Assembly (NCBI GenBank): GCA_012798145.1
Contig: JAAZNT010000251.1
Coordinates: forward strand, 1-14,901
Source of the DNA: Thermoanaerobaculaceae bacterium
Lineage (GTDB): Bacteria; Acidobacteriota; UBA4820
Reading direction: 5' to 3'
Length of the DNA stretch: 14,901 nt
Part shown: positions 1-8,000 of the stretch, one piece after another
How the letters are laid out: every line of letters begins with the position of its first letter
Position numbering within the stretch: the stretch's first letter is position 1
Notes under the pieces: generated by a model
The model's input: only the letters and a program-made list of their open reading frames with translations
The model's database searches: none
Told to the model about the DNA's origin: nothing
Program-made: the position numbers and the translations under genes

Positions 1-520
1 TGCTGATGTCTTAAAGATGGAATTTTCAATTCCGGGAGTTTTTGATGTTCAGGGACCAGAAAAAAGTGTTTATAAACTTCTTGTGACAGCCAAGAATGAG
101 AAAGGTCAGGACATTGATGTCTCTCTTTTGAAATTCACAAGTTCCGATAACAATGTTGCAACTGTGAATGAAAAAGGCGAATTGACGCTGTTAAATGACG
201 GAAAAACTGTTATTACGGCGCAATTGGGGAAGAAAAAAGCGACTTTGGAAGTTCCTGTTACTATTTTAAGACCTTCTGCAGTGAAAGTTGATAGCCCAAG
301 ATTTTCAATAAATGTTGGCGAAACAACATATCTTCCCTTCAGCGTCATATCAACCAAAGGGACAACGCTTATAGATTTTCCAGTTAAAGTTGAATTTGAG
401 AAGGATGGAATTGCAACTGCAGACGAAGTCGGAAAAGTGACGGGAATAAGCAAGGGAACCACAAAAGTAACTATTTACGCGGGAGACTCTTCAAACACGC
501 TTACTCTTACTGTAAAATAG
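1..520 (+). CDS. C-terminal part of a protein with bacterial Ig-like (Big_2-type) domains, 5' end outside window
   Basis: The reading frame is open from base 2 to the TAG at 518-520, and the ATG at 17 has no Shine-Dalgarno sequence, so the true start lies upstream of the window. About 172 residues are visible. Counting from the Met at base 17, residues 35-85 (around SSDNNVATVNEKGELT) and residues 95-167 (around GIATADEVGKVTGISKGT) each show the Big_2/invasin-like pattern: a V-A-T/A-T-A core, a 'G.vtgi..G.t.vt' strand pair and an alternating beta-strand end. Such domains usually sit in exported surface or adhesive proteins; that role is inferred here because the signal peptide is not in view. 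The stop codon overlaps the ribosome binding site of pgk, so the two genes are probably co-transcribed. Confidence 0.75.
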   Translation, partial: ADVLKMEFSIPGVFDVQGPEKSVYKLLVTAKNEKGQDIDVSLLKFTSSDNNVATVNEKGELTLLNDGKTVITAQLGKKKATLEVPVTILRPSAVKVDSPRFSINVGETTYLPFSVISTKGTTLIDFPVKVEFEKDGIATADEVGKVTGISKGTTKVTIYAGDSSNTLTLTVK

Positions 521-529
521 GAGGAGACG

Positions 530-1711
530 ATGTTTAAGACAATTAGAGATTTTGATGTTTCCAAAAAAGGAATTTTTTTAAGGCTTGACTTGAATGTTCC
601 AATTAAAGAAGGAAAAATCAAAGATGATTCAAGGATAACTGCCGCTCTTCCCACAATTAAATTCCTTTTAGATAAGGGATGCAAAGTTGTCGCCTGCAGC
701 CATTTGGGAAGGCCTAAAGGGGGTCCTTCTCCTGAATTTTCTCTCTCACCTGTGGCGAAAAGACTTCAAGAATACCTTAAGGAAAACAAAGTTCTGTTTT
801 CATCAGATGTCGTAGGCGAAGATGCGCTCAAAAAATACGCAGATTTGAAAGAAGGAGAATTGCTTCTGCTCGAAAATGTTAGATTTGAAGTTGGAGAAAC
901 AAAGGGGGACGAAGAACTTGCAAAGAAATTCAGAAAGTTTGGAGAAGTTTATGTTACAGACGCCTTTGGAGCCCTTCACCGAGCCCACTCTTCTGTTTAT
1001 CAAACTGCGAAACTTTTTGATGTTGTTCTTGCGGGATTTCTGGTTGAAAAAGAAATACTGTATCTTAAAGAAAAATTGGCTAACCCAGAAAAGCCCTATT
1101 TCGCAATATTAGGGGGAGCAAAAGTTTCTGATAAAATCCCGATACTTAAAAATCTTGTTGAAAAAGTCGACGGGATAGCCATCGGCGGGGCAATGGCATA
1201 CACATTTCTTCTTGCCAAGGGGCAAAAGGTTGGGAAATCACTTGTTGAACCGGATATGACAGAAACCTGCCTTTCAATTATGAAAAGGGCGGAAGAAAGA
1301 AAGATACCTTTTCTTCTCCCAATTGACCATATAATCGCAAAATCCATTGAAGATACCGAAACTGAATGCTCAAATGAAGTTAAGGAAGATTTTGGCGGAT
1401 TTGACATCGGACAGAAAACAATTGAGAATTTTAAGAAAGAGATATCAAAAGCCAAAACAATTGTTTGGAACGGTCCTATGGGGGTTTTTGAAAAAGAGCA
1501 GTTTAAGAAAGGAACTGTTGAAATCGCTAAATTCGTCGCAGAACTTGACGCAGTTAAAATAATCGGAGGAGGAGACTCGGTTTCTGCGGTAAAAGTTGCT
1601 GGGGTTGAGGATAAAATAACGCATATTTCAACCGGCGGAGGGGCATCTTTGGAACTTATAGCGGGTGAGAAACTGCCCGGAGTTGAAATACTCTACGAAA
1701 AGGGAGAATAA
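530..1711 (+). CDS. pgk: Phosphoglycerate kinase
   Basis: Cytosolic glycolytic enzyme that transfers phosphate between 1,3-bisphosphoglycerate and ADP to give 3-phosphoglycerate and ATP. The 393-residue length is usual for bacterial Pgk. Family motifs appear in order: RLDLNVP (18-24) and DDSRI (32-36) in the substrate-binding N-domain, SHLGRPKG (57-64), LLLENVRF (112-119), GGAKVSDKI (195-203) at the nucleotide side, WNGPMGVFE (313-321), GGGDSVSA (346-353) and STGGGASLE (367-375). The ATG at 530 is preceded by a perfect AGGAGG at 519-524 that overlaps the stop of the upstream Ig-like gene. A strong intrinsic terminator follows directly after the stop. No gap/GAPDH or tpiA gene accompanies it here; the only visible operon partner is the Ig-like gene. 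Confidence 0.98.
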   Translation: MFKTIRDFDVSKKGIFLRLDLNVPIKEGKIKDDSRITAALPTIKFLLDKGCKVVACSHLGRPKGGPSPEFSLSPVAKRLQEYLKENKVLFSSDVVGEDALKKYADLKEGELLLLENVRFEVGETKGDEELAKKFRKFGEVYVTDAFGALHRAHSSVYQTAKLFDVVLAGFLVEKEILYLKEKLANPEKPYFAILGGAKVSDKIPILKNLVEKVDGIAIGGAMAYTFLLAKGQKVGKSLVEPDMTETCLSIMKRAEERKIPFLLPIDHIIAKSIEDTETECSNEVKEDFGGFDIGQKTIENFKKEISKAKTIVWNGPMGVFEKEQFKKGTVEIAKFVAELDAVKIIGGGDSVSAVKVAGVEDKITHISTGGGASLELIAGEKLPGVEILYEKGE

Positions 1712-1740
1712 AAAAGGGGGCTTTCGCCCCCATTTTTTTT
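1711..1740. terminator. Bidirectional intrinsic terminator between convergent pgk and the porin-like gene
   Basis: A perfect 6-bp GC stem, GGGGGC (1716-1721) with GCCCCC (1726-1731), closes a 4-nt loop. A T-run at 1733-1740 serves pgk on the plus strand. The A-run at 1711-1715 becomes a U-run on the minus strand and serves the porin-like gene, whose stop is at 1755-1757. On the minus strand the loop reads GAAA, a stable tetraloop. Confidence 0.93.
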
Positions 1741-1754
1741 CATTAAGTCAATCT

Positions 1755-3122
1755 TTAAAATTTTATTTGAAGCGTAAGTTGCCATCTATCTTCATTAGGA
1801 ATTTTTTCGTCAGCCTTGAAGTATCTTGAATGTGTGAGTCGTTGATAATCAAAAAGAACGATGTTGTTCTGGTAAATCTTGTAGGCGACCCCATAAATGT
1901 ATCTTTTTTGAACATCTTCGCTATTTGTAATTATCAAAATATCTTTGGTGTCGGGGTCAAAATAGTCAAACCTTCCCATTATGCTCCATTTTTTCTTTTC
2001 GCCAAGTTTAACATCGGTGAAGAAAGAGTATCCTTTATTGGAGCAAGATTTGAAAATGTCTTCTGCAGAAACAAGTTGAGGAACATAGTTTGAAGGCGTG
2101 TAGTAGAGATTTCCGCTCAGATTGCCCTCTCCTTCAAAGTATTGCCCGACGATATTGAACCAGGGATGCTGATAAGTTGTGATAAAAGCAAGAAGTTTCC
2201 AGTCGGGGTAAATTTTTCTATTTTTAAAAATGCCATCCTTATCGTATCTTAAATTATCGGCGACATTCCCTTTTCCGGTGACTCCAAATAGGTGGAATTG
2301 AAGTCCGGGAAGATGATTTGGAATTGGTCTGAAAGAAATCCTTGAAGCCAACACCTTGTTTGTGTTTTTCTCGTTGGCGGTGTATCCGCCTCCGTTGTAA
2401 ATTCCTATCTCAAAAGAACCCCACTTCCCGGGGTATGCCTTTGAAACTCTTTCCTGATAATCTTTTGAAAGAGGTTCTCCGAAATTGACGCCAAAAAGCA
2501 TTCCCACATCAGCGGTTTGCGCTAATCCTAACCTGTCAAGAAAATGAGAATCCTGCATCCTGTAAATATTGATATTCTCTTCCATATCAAACCATGGGAA
2601 GTGAATCATACCAACTTCGAAATGAGGATTTGAAAAATAAGAATTGCCTTTGTAATGGAAATCTGCATACAAGAATTTCATCCTTAATTTATAATCGCCT
2701 GATGAATCAAGCGTGATGTCAGGAGTAAATCTAACGGCTAAATATGGGGTGATTTCTTTTCTGACATCAAGGTATCCTCTTTTTAATACGAATTTGTTGT
2801 AAGATTTTTTGGCATCTTCCTGCGTTGCGTCAAATTGAGTCCCGTTTTGGTAAGAAAGAAAGTAAGTTCCGCCTATTTTAAGACCTTTAAGCGCATCCGA
2901 GACAGACTTAAAATTCTTTGTTTCTTCGGCGACAACTTTTTTTGTTGCTTCTTTTTCTTCGCTCTTCTTTTTGTCATATTCTTTTTGAACTGAGACCGCT
3001 TCATCCTCTGTCAATACCTTTTTTTCAATCAAAAGTTTAAGAAGGGGGTCAAGTTCTTGAGAAAACAGGTTAATTGATACAATGGTAAGCATTACAAAGA
3101 TTAGGAAAACAATTCTTTTCAT
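1755..3122 (-). CDS. Outer-membrane porin-like beta-barrel protein (phosphate-selective porin O/P type)
   Basis: The open frame runs to 3185, but the start at 3122 (MKRIVFLIFVML) is chosen because an AGGAGG lies 4 nt upstream and the product then begins with a clean signal peptide (residues 1-21, cleavage probably after LFSQ). The mature N-terminus has a short helical segment typical of many porins of this kind (LLIEKKVLTEDEA, 30-42), then a charged coiled stretch (about 46-70). From about residue 80 to 455 come alternating aromatic beta-strands, ending in WQLTLQIKF with a terminal Phe, the usual sorting signal for outer-membrane barrels. Solute uptake is inferred; the substrate cannot be told, and phosphate is only a family association. 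Monocistronic, with its own promoter and terminator. Confidence 0.8.
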   Translation of the reverse strand: MKRIVFLIFVMLTIVSINLFSQELDPLLKLLIEKKVLTEDEAVSVQKEYDKKKSEEKEATKKVVAEETKNFKSVSDALKGLKIGGTYFLSYQNGTQFDATQEDAKKSYNKFVLKRGYLDVRKEITPYLAVRFTPDITLDSSGDYKLRMKFLYADFHYKGNSYFSNPHFEVGMIHFPWFDMEENINIYRMQDSHFLDRLGLAQTADVGMLFGVNFGEPLSKDYQERVSKAYPGKWGSFEIGIYNGGGYTANEKNTNKVLASRISFRPIPNHLPGLQFHLFGVTGKGNVADNLRYDKDGIFKNRKIYPDWKLLAFITTYQHPWFNIVGQYFEGEGNLSGNLYYTPSNYVPQLVSAEDIFKSCSNKGYSFFTDVKLGEKKKWSIMGRFDYFDPDTKDILIITNSEDVQKRYIYGVAYKIYQNNIVLFDYQRLTHSRYFKADEKIPNEDRWQLTLQIKF

Positions 3123-3126
3123 AAAT

Positions 3127-3132
3127 CCTCCT
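3127..3132 (-). promoter_or_regulatory. Ribosome binding site that fixes the porin start
   Basis: On the minus strand AAAGGAGG is followed 4 nt later by the ATG at 3122-3120. The longer frame starting at 3185 would begin inside the -35 box of the promoter, upstream of any transcript start, so it is rejected. Confidence 0.85.
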
Positions 3133-3147
3133 TTCATACACTCCAAT

Positions 3148-3167
3148 AAGAGTATAATAATACTCTT
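3148..3167. promoter_or_regulatory. Perfect inverted repeat over the porin -10 box, candidate operator
   Basis: AAGAGTAT (3148-3155), 4-bp spacer AATA, ATACTCTT (3160-3167). The 8-4-8 palindrome covers the -10 hexamer and the predicted start site, where a dimeric repressor would block polymerase. The regulator is unknown, and the AT-rich core could also be chance overlap with the -10 sequence. Confidence 0.5.
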
Positions 3168-3185
3168 TAAATGCTCCTTTGTCAA
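3157..3185 (-). promoter_or_regulatory. Sigma-70-type promoter of the porin-like gene
   Basis: On the minus strand a perfect -35 TTGACA (3185-3180) and a -10 TATTAT (3162-3157) are separated by exactly 17 bp. The expected transcript start is near 3150, giving a leader of about 28 nt with the ribosome binding site inside it. Confidence 0.8.
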
Positions 3186-3204
3186 GATGTTTTTAGATGT
3201 TTTT
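3185..3204. repeat. Tandem 10-bp direct repeat just upstream of the porin -35 box
   Basis: AGATGTTTTT occurs twice back to back (3185-3194 and 3195-3204). The 10-bp period equals one helical turn, and the pair abuts the -35 box, where class II activators bind. Direct repeats of about 10-11 bp are used by response regulators of the OmpR/PhoB type; the link here is inference. Confidence 0.45.
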
Positions 3205-3246
3205 ATCCCAAATTTGTCAATAGAATAAATTTCTCCAAAGACTTTT

Positions 3247-3267
3247 ATTAGAGAAAATGGAAGATAA
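3247..3267 (+). repeat. Left terminal inverted repeat of the 278-bp element
   Basis: The inner 15 bases, GAAAATGGAAGATAA (3253-3267), match the right end perfectly when inverted. ATTAG at 3247-3251 also matches; the only mismatch is at 3252. Confidence 0.85.
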
Positions 3268-3503
3268 CCAACCCGACAATCGGCAGGCAGTTTGCCTTCG
3301 GCAACCTGCAGTAAATGGCTTCGCCATTTCCAGCCTGCCTAAAGTTCATCAATCTCTTTTCAATCATCAAACGAGTGCACCGGCGGTGGGGGGTAATCTG
3401 CAGCGTCAGACTTCGGGGGATGGAATACTCAACGACCACAAGGTCGCCTCCGTTTCCACACCCTCGTCTTCCTTGCATCTAACCCTCCAGCGCCTATGTG
3501 CAC

Positions 3504-3524
3504 TTATCTTCCATTTTCGCTAAT
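3504..3524 (-). repeat. Right terminal inverted repeat of the 278-bp element
   Basis: TTATCTTCCATTTTC (3504-3518), one mismatch at 3519, then CTAAT (3520-3524). This is the inverse of the left end. The flanks beyond 3246 and 3525 no longer match. Confidence 0.85.
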
Positions 3525-3570
3525 CAATCTATAATCGCTTGTTAAAGTTTTCTTAATGACGAATCTGGGT

Positions 3571-4863
3571 TTATTTCTTTCGGTTTAGAGGGATAAAGAG
3601 AAGTTTATCTATTCTTTTGCCGTCCATATCAATTACTTCCACTTTGAAGTTTTCGCAAAAAACAAAATCCCCTTCTTTGGGTATTCTGCCCAATTTATGA
3701 AGAACAAATCCAGCGACTGTTCGGTAAAGATTTTTCTGGCTTTCCTCTAACCCTATCCCAATCTTTTCTTTGATTGTCTCAACTGGCACAGAACCGCTCA
3801 CCACCCAGCTTCCATCGCCTCTTCTCCTAAAGGGTGTTTCATAAGAAGAAACATTAGAAAACTCAGACATTATTGCCTTAAGAAAATCCCTCAAAGTAAC
3901 GATTCCCTTTAGTCCGCCATATTCGTCAACAATAATTCCAATATGGCTTTTCTTCCTTTGAAACATTCTTAAAGCGTCAAGAGAATTTTTGCTTTCCAAA
4001 ATAATTAATGGCTGGCGAAGAATATTGTCGATGTTGATTTTTCCATTTTTTAAAAATTCGCCGAGAGCTTCCTGTGTGTGGATAAAGCCAACAATATTAT
4101 CAAGCGATTTTTCAAAGACAGGGTAAGATATATGATTTGATTGAGATAGGATGTGCCTCAATTCTTCGGTTGTTGCGCTTTTGGGGATTGCGATCACTTT
4201 TGTTCTTGGGGTCATAATTGAGGTGATGGGAAGGTCTGAAAGTCTGAAAATTTGACTTATAACCCTATGCTCATACCTTTCAATAACTCCCGCTTCAAGT
4301 CCGTCCTCAAGAATTTCAATGATTTCCTCTTCAGTAACATTTTCAGTTTTTCTTTTGTTAAGTCCAACGAGAAAAAGGGGAAATTCGCTTGAAAGGTTTA
4401 AAATAAAAACAAAAGGGAGAAATATTTTCGTCAAATAGTACATAACGGGAGATATAAAAAGAGCGATTTTTTCCGGATGCAAAAGTGAAATCTTCTTAGG
4501 AATAAGTTCTCCAAATACAAGAGTTAAGTAAGAGACAGAAAAGCCCAAAAAAACAAAAGAGATTGAAAAAGAGAGTTTTAAAGAGAAGCCAAAATTGTGA
4601 AGAATTTTTGCAATAATCTCAGAAAATTGGGCTGCGCTGACTGCGCCAGCAAAAATTGATGAAAGAGTTACACCTATTTGAACAGAGGAAAGAAATTTTC
4701 CCGGAGAAGTAATAAGAAAGACTGCCATTTTTGCCCTTTTGTTTCCTTCTTTTGCAAGTCGCTCCATCCGAGATTTTTTAGACCTGATTATAGAAATTTC
4801 CGCCATAGCGAAAAACCCGTTTAGCAAAATGCAAAGAAAGACGACAAGAATCTTCAGAAACAT
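3571..4863 (-). CDS. CNNM/DUF21 membrane protein with CBS pair and CorC_HlyC domain (TlyC/CorB-like)
   Basis: Integral inner-membrane protein of the family often labelled hemolysin or Mg2+/Co2+ efflux protein CorB/CorC; ion transport is the best-supported role for related CNNM proteins. The 430 residues follow the family order. A DUF21/CNNM membrane domain (about 1-160) has hydrophobic segments near 3-23, 55-78, 97-118 and 130-155, with FGELIPKK (117-124) as the typical signature. CBS domain 1 covers about 215-270 (starting IMTPRTKVIAIP), CBS domain 2 about 283-335 (IGIIVDEYGG), and a CorC_HlyC domain about 345-427. The ATG at 4863 follows GGAGG with a 4-nt spacer. It is transcribed from its own promoter and is separated by 165 bp from the RCC1 gene behind it. 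No terminator is obvious after its stop. Confidence 0.93.
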   Translation of the reverse strand: MFLKILVVFLCILLNGFFAMAEISIIRSKKSRMERLAKEGNKRAKMAVFLITSPGKFLSSVQIGVTLSSIFAGAVSAAQFSEIIAKILHNFGFSLKLSFSISFVFLGFSVSYLTLVFGELIPKKISLLHPEKIALFISPVMYYLTKIFLPFVFILNLSSEFPLFLVGLNKRKTENVTEEEIIEILEDGLEAGVIERYEHRVISQIFRLSDLPITSIMTPRTKVIAIPKSATTEELRHILSQSNHISYPVFEKSLDNIVGFIHTQEALGEFLKNGKINIDNILRQPLIILESKNSLDALRMFQRKKSHIGIIVDEYGGLKGIVTLRDFLKAIMSEFSNVSSYETPFRRRGDGSWVVSGSVPVETIKEKIGIGLEESQKNLYRTVAGFVLHKLGRIPKEGDFVFCENFKVEVIDMDGKRIDKLLFIPLNRKK

Positions 4864-4878
4864 ACAACCTCCGAAAAT

Positions 4879-4907
4879 ATTATAACTTTATTTGGAAAAG
4901 ATGTCGC
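4879..4907 (-). promoter_or_regulatory. Promoter of the CNNM/CBS gene
   Basis: A perfect -10 TATAAT (4884-4879) lies 17 bp from a -35 GCGACA (4907-4902), which matches TTGACA at four of six positions. The start would fall near 4872, directly at the ribosome binding site, giving a very short leader of about 9 nt. Confidence 0.6.
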
Positions 4908-5028
4908 TATCTCCTATTTGAAAGGCAGAAAAATAGAATAAAAAAATTTTCTTTTTATCTCAATTCTTTACGCCCATCTTGGCACTATCAGAGATGGATG
5001 TTGAATAAAACAATTTCTTCCTTTTCTT

Positions 5029-8000
5029 TTAATTGCAGGAAGAAGAAGCATTGACTTGTCTTTGTCCACAAGTTGATGTGTTGCCCGCAGAACCCTCTGT
5101 TTCGTTATTTAGGGCGGTTATTAGATAAAAAATAGTTTTATTATCTGGGTCGGAAGTTACAGGATCATCCGCAGTTACATCCAGAAAGGCGTTTTGTCCT
5201 TCATATCTTATGCAAAAATCTTCAATATTATTGCAAAGAGCGGGAAGCGCGGATATTGTTCCTTTGTAAACTCTGTAAGAAGAGGCAGAGGGAATTTCAG
5301 TCCAGAACATCCTTTGGGTGGTTTGATCTGCTTCCCATTGATAGTCAGTGCCAACAGCGACTTCTGGTGGAGGAGGAGGAAGACACAAATCTGTTCCTTC
5401 CACCTCTTGCGAAAAACTTTGACATAGACCCTGAGTTGCCCTTATTTTGTATGAGTGAGAAATATTACAATCTTCACTATTGAATGCCTCACCAGAAATA
5501 AAATTGGATTGAACAAGAACGCCATCATTATAAAGGTCATGGGAGGATGCCGCCGTTCCCGGTGAGTAAAAAATAGTTACACCACTTTGAGAATATGGGT
5601 CATTATCCAAGATTGCTGTGATTGTGGGGGCCAAACAGTCAAGAATAAAAAGCGAATGGCTTCCTCCTGCTCCTACTGCTGAAACATTTGAAATGCCAAG
5701 AGTTTTAACGGGAACATTACTATTTTGATTTGAATTATTGCCAAGCTCACCGTAATTATTTATTCCCCAAGCCCAAACTTCCCCATTCTCTTTTAATGCA
5801 AGTGAGAAATTGGTTCCAGCAGATATAGTTGATACATTCTCCAAATTCAAAACTTGAACAGGAATATTTCTTGTTGTGTTAGTTCCGTCCCCTAACTGGC
5901 CGTAAGAATTGTTTCCCCAAGCCCAGATGGTTCCATCTTTTTTTAAAGCAAGATAATGGTTGTATCCTGCGGAAATTGCAGAAATATTGCTTAGATTTGG
6001 AACGATAGAAGGAATAGTGCTATTGCAATTCCAAATCCAAACCGTTCCATCTTGCTTTAATGCTAAGGAAAAACCGCTCCCTGCAGATATTGCGATAACA
6101 TTGCTAAGTCCTTGAATCTGAATCGGAGTGGTTTTGTTGCAGCCCCATATCCAGACGCTCCCGTCCTGTTTTAAAGCAAGTGAGTGGGAATCCCCTGCGT
6201 CTATAGCTATGATATTTGACAAGTTTGAAACTTTCACTGGAACATTGCTTGGGTTGGTCGTGCCATTTCCAAGTTGACCGTTTGCATTGCAGCCCCAAGC
6301 ATAGACACTTCCATCACTTTTAAGGGCGAGGGAATGATACAAGCCAGCGGAAACTGCAACAACATTGTTAAGATTTAGAACTTGAATAGGAACAGGGTAT
6401 GAAGTTTCGTCATAAGTTCCGCTGCCGATTTGCCCCCAACCGTTCCAACCCCACGCCCAAACTGTTCCGTCATTTTTGAGAGCAACAGAATGACTATCTC
6501 CAGCGGCAATTTCCAAAATATCGCTTAAATTCAGTGTTGATACAGGCATAAGTTTGTTAATGTAGCTTCCATCGCCAATTTGTCCCCAAAAATTGTATCC
6601 GCAGGAGGTAACCTTATCAAAAGAACTTTGTCTGTCTTTATAAAATGATGGAATGGAATCTATATAACTGTTGCAAATTTCGTCATAAGCTTTCACTTCA
6701 AATTTATGAAAATTATTGTCGTTGGTCTGATAAATTTCTCCAGAAAGAAAGTTTTCTCTGACAAGATTATCATCAACAAAAAGGTCGTGCCTTGTGGCGG
6801 GATAGCCAGCAGTGTAATAAATTCTTAAGCCGCTCAAAGAGGTTATATCTAAATCAACAATTGATGTTATATGAGGGGAAATGGGAAACTCTCCTTCATC
6901 AGTAAAAGAATATTCTTGAGAACTGCCCTCGTCGCAAAAAACATAGACTGCTTTAATTACATAATTATGAGGCAAATTATCGTTTGGGTTATAGTTAAAA
7001 GGGCTTGAAATATTAGTTAATTTAAGAGTGCCATCCACATAAAGATCTTGACGAGTTGAAGGATAACCTTCGTTAAAAGTAATGGTTATGCCATTTTGGT
7101 AGCAATTATTAATGTCGGTTATTTGTGTTATTTCTGGAGGCATAGTTGAGTTTGGACAAATCATTGCGCCTAAAGAATGGCATCCTCCAGCGGCAATTGA
7201 ACTAAATTGAATTGGATTTGAAACAAGGAGAGGAATGTTGCTGTTTGTTTTTGTTCCATTTCCAAATTGACCGCAGGAATTGTTTCCAAAAGCCCAAGCC
7301 AAGCCATCTTCTTTTAAGGCAAGAGTGAAATCACATCCTCCTGCTATTTTTGATACATTTGTCAGGTTTAAAACCTGAACAGGAGTGTTACTGTTATTGT
7401 TGGTTCCATTGCCTAACTGTCCGCAGTCGTTTTTTCCCCATCCAAAAATCGTTCCATCATTTTTCAGGCAAAATGAGTGGTCGTATCCCGATGAAATCAA
7501 AACTCCACTTGTCAAATTTAAAACTTGAACAGGAAAATTGGAATCATTATTTGTTCCATTTCCAAGTTGTCCGTAATTGTTTCTTCCCCAAGCCCATACG
7601 CTACCATCCTGCTTCAGCGCAATTGAATGATAGCGTCCGCAACCAATCATAATAACATTGCTTAAATTATGAACTTGGACGGGAATATTGCTTGTCGTGT
7701 TGCTTTCATCTCCAAGTTGACCGTAAGCATTGTATCCCCACGCCCAAACTGTTCCATCCTGCTTCAAAGCAAGGGAGTGATATCCGTTTGCCGCAATTTT
7801 TACCACATTAGTCAAATTTAGGACTTGGACAGGGAGGTTGCGGTTATAATAAGTGCCATCACCAAGTTGTCCGGAGGTGTTGCAACCCCAGCCCCAAACA
7901 GTTCCATCTTGCTTCAGTGAGAGAGAATGAGATTCACCCGCTACAATCGCAACCACATTTGAAAGAGACGAAACCTGAACTGGGTAATTCTTGCTTGTAT

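Larger units (their letters stand above)
3247..3524. mobile_element. 278-bp non-coding element with 21-bp terminal inverted repeats (MITE-like or structured RNA)
   Basis: This fills most of the 448-bp gap between the porin start and the next gene. Its ends are inverted repeats matching at 20 of 21 positions. The interior is visibly richer in G and C than its neighbours and holds nested hairpins: GGCAGGC (3282-3288) with GCCTGCC (3333-3339), enclosing TTGCC/GGCAA (3292-3304) and AAATGGC/GCCATTT (3313-3329), both with TTC loops. There is also CGACC-ACAA-GGTCG (3433-3446), and GTGCAC at 3375-3380 can pair with GTGCAC at 3498-3503 to enclose a second domain of about 130 nt. There is no transposase, no convincing ORF and no clear target-site duplication. 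It could be a non-autonomous transposon remnant or a folded RNA whose ends pair. Confidence 0.65.

Noticed and set aside
3123..3185. Longer porin start at 3185
   Set aside because: It would begin within the -35 box and add 21 residues before the signal peptide, while 3122 has a perfect ribosome binding site.
3477..3483. Integron attC-like core (ATCTAAC fits RYYYAAC)
   Set aside because: No matching GTTRRRY partner is correctly placed, and there is no cassette structure.
3248..3523. Overlapping ORFs of 88 codons (plus) and 76 codons (minus) across the inverted-repeat element
   Set aside because: Both lie entirely within the hairpin-rich element, lack a ribosome binding site and show no domain. 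They read through stems and are almost certainly by-products of the GC-rich, stop-poor sequence.
3247..3524. Retron non-coding RNA, suggested by the paired ends and internal stems
   Set aside because: No reverse transcriptase gene is within reach on either side; the neighbours are a porin and a CNNM protein.
4974..4997. CCATCT/AGATGG inverted repeat downstream of the RCC1 gene as an intrinsic terminator
   Set aside because: The 12-nt loop, short stem and absence of an adjacent U-run on the minus strand make it a poor terminator; the nearest T-run is about 30 nt further on.
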